Assembly (NCBI GenBank): GCA_023299945.1
Contig: JALZVZ010000278.1
Span: 1-6,735, forward strand
Length of the DNA: 6,735 nucleotides
Source of the DNA: Altererythrobacter sp.
GTDB taxonomy: Bacteria > Pseudomonadota > Alphaproteobacteria > Sphingomonadales > Sphingomonadaceae
Direction: 5' to 3'
The position numbers and the translations under genes were made by a program. This document shows positions 5,294 through 6,735 of the stretch, piece by piece; within the stretch, counting starts at the first letter, position 1; the number at the start of each line of letters is the position of its first letter. The notes under the pieces were generated by a model. That model was not told where the DNA came from and searched no databases. It worked only from the letters and a program-made list of their open reading frames with translations.

Positions 5294-6735
5294 ATGAATG
5301 AGTTTATTTTCACATTTGATTCAGCGTTCGAACTATGGACGTTTTGGATCGCAGTTGTTGCGCTGGCAGCATTCCTGTTCGGCGGGTCGTATGTTATTAC
5401 GCGACCACAGCCAGAATTTGCCGGTCACCCCAAGGGACTGTTCCTGCTGTTCCTCGCTGAAATGTGGGAGCGCTTTTCCTATTACGGCATGCGCGCGCTG
5501 CTGATTTTCTATCTTGTCCAGCATTGGATGTTCTCCGATTCCGAAGCATCTGTCATTTATGGCGCATACACTGCGCTTGTTTATATTACCCCGGTCGTTG
5601 GCGGCTATTTAGCCGACCGCTATCTTGGGCAGCGCAAGGCGGTAGTGTTCGGCGCAGTCCTGCTCACTTTTGGCCACTTCTTTATGGCATTTGAAGGCAG
5701 CGGCGGACAGAATGATCCAATGATCAATATGTTCTGGCTTGCTTTGGCTCTGATCATTGTGGGTTCCGGTTTCTTAAAAGCGAACATATCGGTCATAGTT
5801 GGCCAGCTGTACTCGCGTACAGATATCCGCCGCGACCCTGCTTACACCATTTTCTACATGGGCATTAACGTCGGCGCCGCGACAGCATCGATTATCTGCG
5901 GCTTCTTGGGCCAGACCTATGGTTGGGAATATGGCTTTGGCTTGGCAGGCATCGGCATGTTGATCGGTTTGGTATTCTTCGTCCTCGGCAAACCTTTGTT
6001 GCTTGGCAAAGGCGAACCCAAAGACCCAGCCAAGATTGCTGGTGGCAAGGAATGGGGCATTTACGGCGCCGGTCTTGCGATGGTTCTATTGTGTTGGACA
6101 GCCATTCAGTTCCAAGAACTTGTTGGCATCGTCCTTGGCATATTCGGCGGCGGCTTGGTGCTATATGTGCTGTTCACTGCGGTCACCAAGTTGGCCCCGC
6201 AAGAGCGTGACCGCATTTTTGCAGCGATGTTTATGATCCTAACATCGATCGTTTTCTGGGCTTTGTTCGAACAAGCGGGCTCATCGCTCAACCTGTTTAC
6301 AGATCGCCATGTCGACACCCAGGGTGTCAACGCATCCATGTTCCAGTCGATCAACGCGATTTACATCGTATTGCTGGCTCCAGTGTTCGCAATGATGTGG
6401 CAGAGCTTGGCTCGCAGGGGCGCTGAGCCATCAACGCCGATGAAGTTTGGCCTCGCCATTATTCAAGTGGGCCTCGGCTTTCTTGTGTTGGTTTGGGGTG
6501 CGGGCACGGTCGGCGTAAACGTGCCAACGCCGGTGATCTTTATCTTCCTGATCTACCTGCTGCACACAACGGGCGAGCTTTGCCTCAGTCCCGTCGGCCT
6601 GTCAGCGATGAACCGTTTGGCCCCTACACACATGGCGTCGCTGATTATGGGAACATGGTTCTTTGCCTCGGCATTGGGCAATTTTGCTGCTGGTCTGATC
6701 GCATCGGCGACCGGCGGCGAAGGCGTTGGCGAAGA
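5294..6735 (+). CDS. Proton-dependent oligopeptide transporter (POT/PTR2 family), 3' end beyond window
   Basis: The frame is open from ATG 5294 to the right edge, giving 480 residues of an inner-membrane MFS carrier that couples di-/tripeptide uptake to protons. Family signatures appear in order: AEMWERFSYYG (55-65), the proton-coupling ExxER motif with Glu56, Glu59 and Arg60; GGYLADRYLG (103-112); Lys162 in GFLKANI; AYTIFYMGINVG (183-194), the FYxxIN signature; FWALFEQAGSSLN (321-333) with Glu326 of helix 7; and GELCLSPVGLSAM (427-439). Many hydrophobic helices are evident throughout. Unusually, 55 residues precede the ExxER helix and include an extra hydrophobic segment (about 13-36). Comparison with usual bacterial lengths of about 450-520 suggests only a modest part is missing. 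Family sure; peptide rather than another substrate is inferred from the intact ExxER and helix-7 glutamate. Confidence 0.95.
   Translation, partial: MNEFIFTFDSAFELWTFWIAVVALAAFLFGGSYVITRPQPEFAGHPKGLFLLFLAEMWERFSYYGMRALLIFYLVQHWMFSDSEASVIYGAYTALVYITPVVGGYLADRYLGQRKAVVFGAVLLTFGHFFMAFEGSGGQNDPMINMFWLALALIIVGSGFLKANISVIVGQLYSRTDIRRDPAYTIFYMGINVGAATASIICGFLGQTYGWEYGFGLAGIGMLIGLVFFVLGKPLLLGKGEPKDPAKIAGGKEWGIYGAGLAMVLLCWTAIQFQELVGIVLGIFGGGLVLYVLFTAVTKLAPQERDRIFAAMFMILTSIVFWALFEQAGSSLNLFTDRHVDTQGVNASMFQSINAIYIVLLAPVFAMMWQSLARRGAEPSTPMKFGLAIIQVGLGFLVLVWGAGTVGVNVPTPVIFIFLIYLLHTTGELCLSPVGLSAMNRLAPTHMASLIMGTWFFASALGNFAAGLIASATGGEGVGE

Overview
The window looks like chromosomal DNA of an alphaproteobacterium, most likely a sphingomonad. 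This rests on the fairly high G+C (judged by eye), a typical IHF-beta protein, a tRNA-Leu with encoded CCA, and the style of the E1 and peptide-transporter proteins. The lineage is inferred from protein character only; no search was possible.

From position 1 to about 3940 a six-gene block lies entirely on the minus strand and is read right to left. It encodes an atypical short-chain dehydrogenase (SDR), the alpha and beta E1 subunits of a thiamine-diphosphate 2-oxoacid/acetoin-type dehydrogenase, a free-standing 76-residue lipoyl carrier, an NTF2/SnoaL-like protein, and an NmrA-like NAD(P)-binding protein cut by the window edge. The four genes from E1 alpha to the NTF2-like gene are packed with 1-nt overlap, 3-nt gap and 0-nt gap junctions, so they are almost certainly translated as a unit. 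The SDR stands 76 nt upstream, separated by a GC-rich hairpin. No E2 acyltransferase core and no E3 lipoamide dehydrogenase are encoded here.

From 4037 to 5066 come three housekeeping or regulatory loci, also on the minus strand: a tRNA-Leu with anticodon UAA, ihfB (integration host factor beta), and a short YtrA-type GntR regulator followed by a terminator-like hairpin. From 5294 to the right edge a proton-dependent oligopeptide transporter (POT/PTR2 family) is read on the plus strand, divergently from the GntR gene, and runs off the window.

The E1 subunits would decarboxylate a 2-oxo acid or cleave a diketone/acetoin-like substrate and pass the acyl group to the lipoyl carrier. The SDR, NTF2-like and NmrA-like proteins probably act on upstream or downstream intermediates. 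The substrate cannot be read from the sequence. No gene-free stretch exceeds 300 bases; the largest are 5067-5293 and 4515-4727. No CRISPR array, insertion sequence or rRNA was seen.
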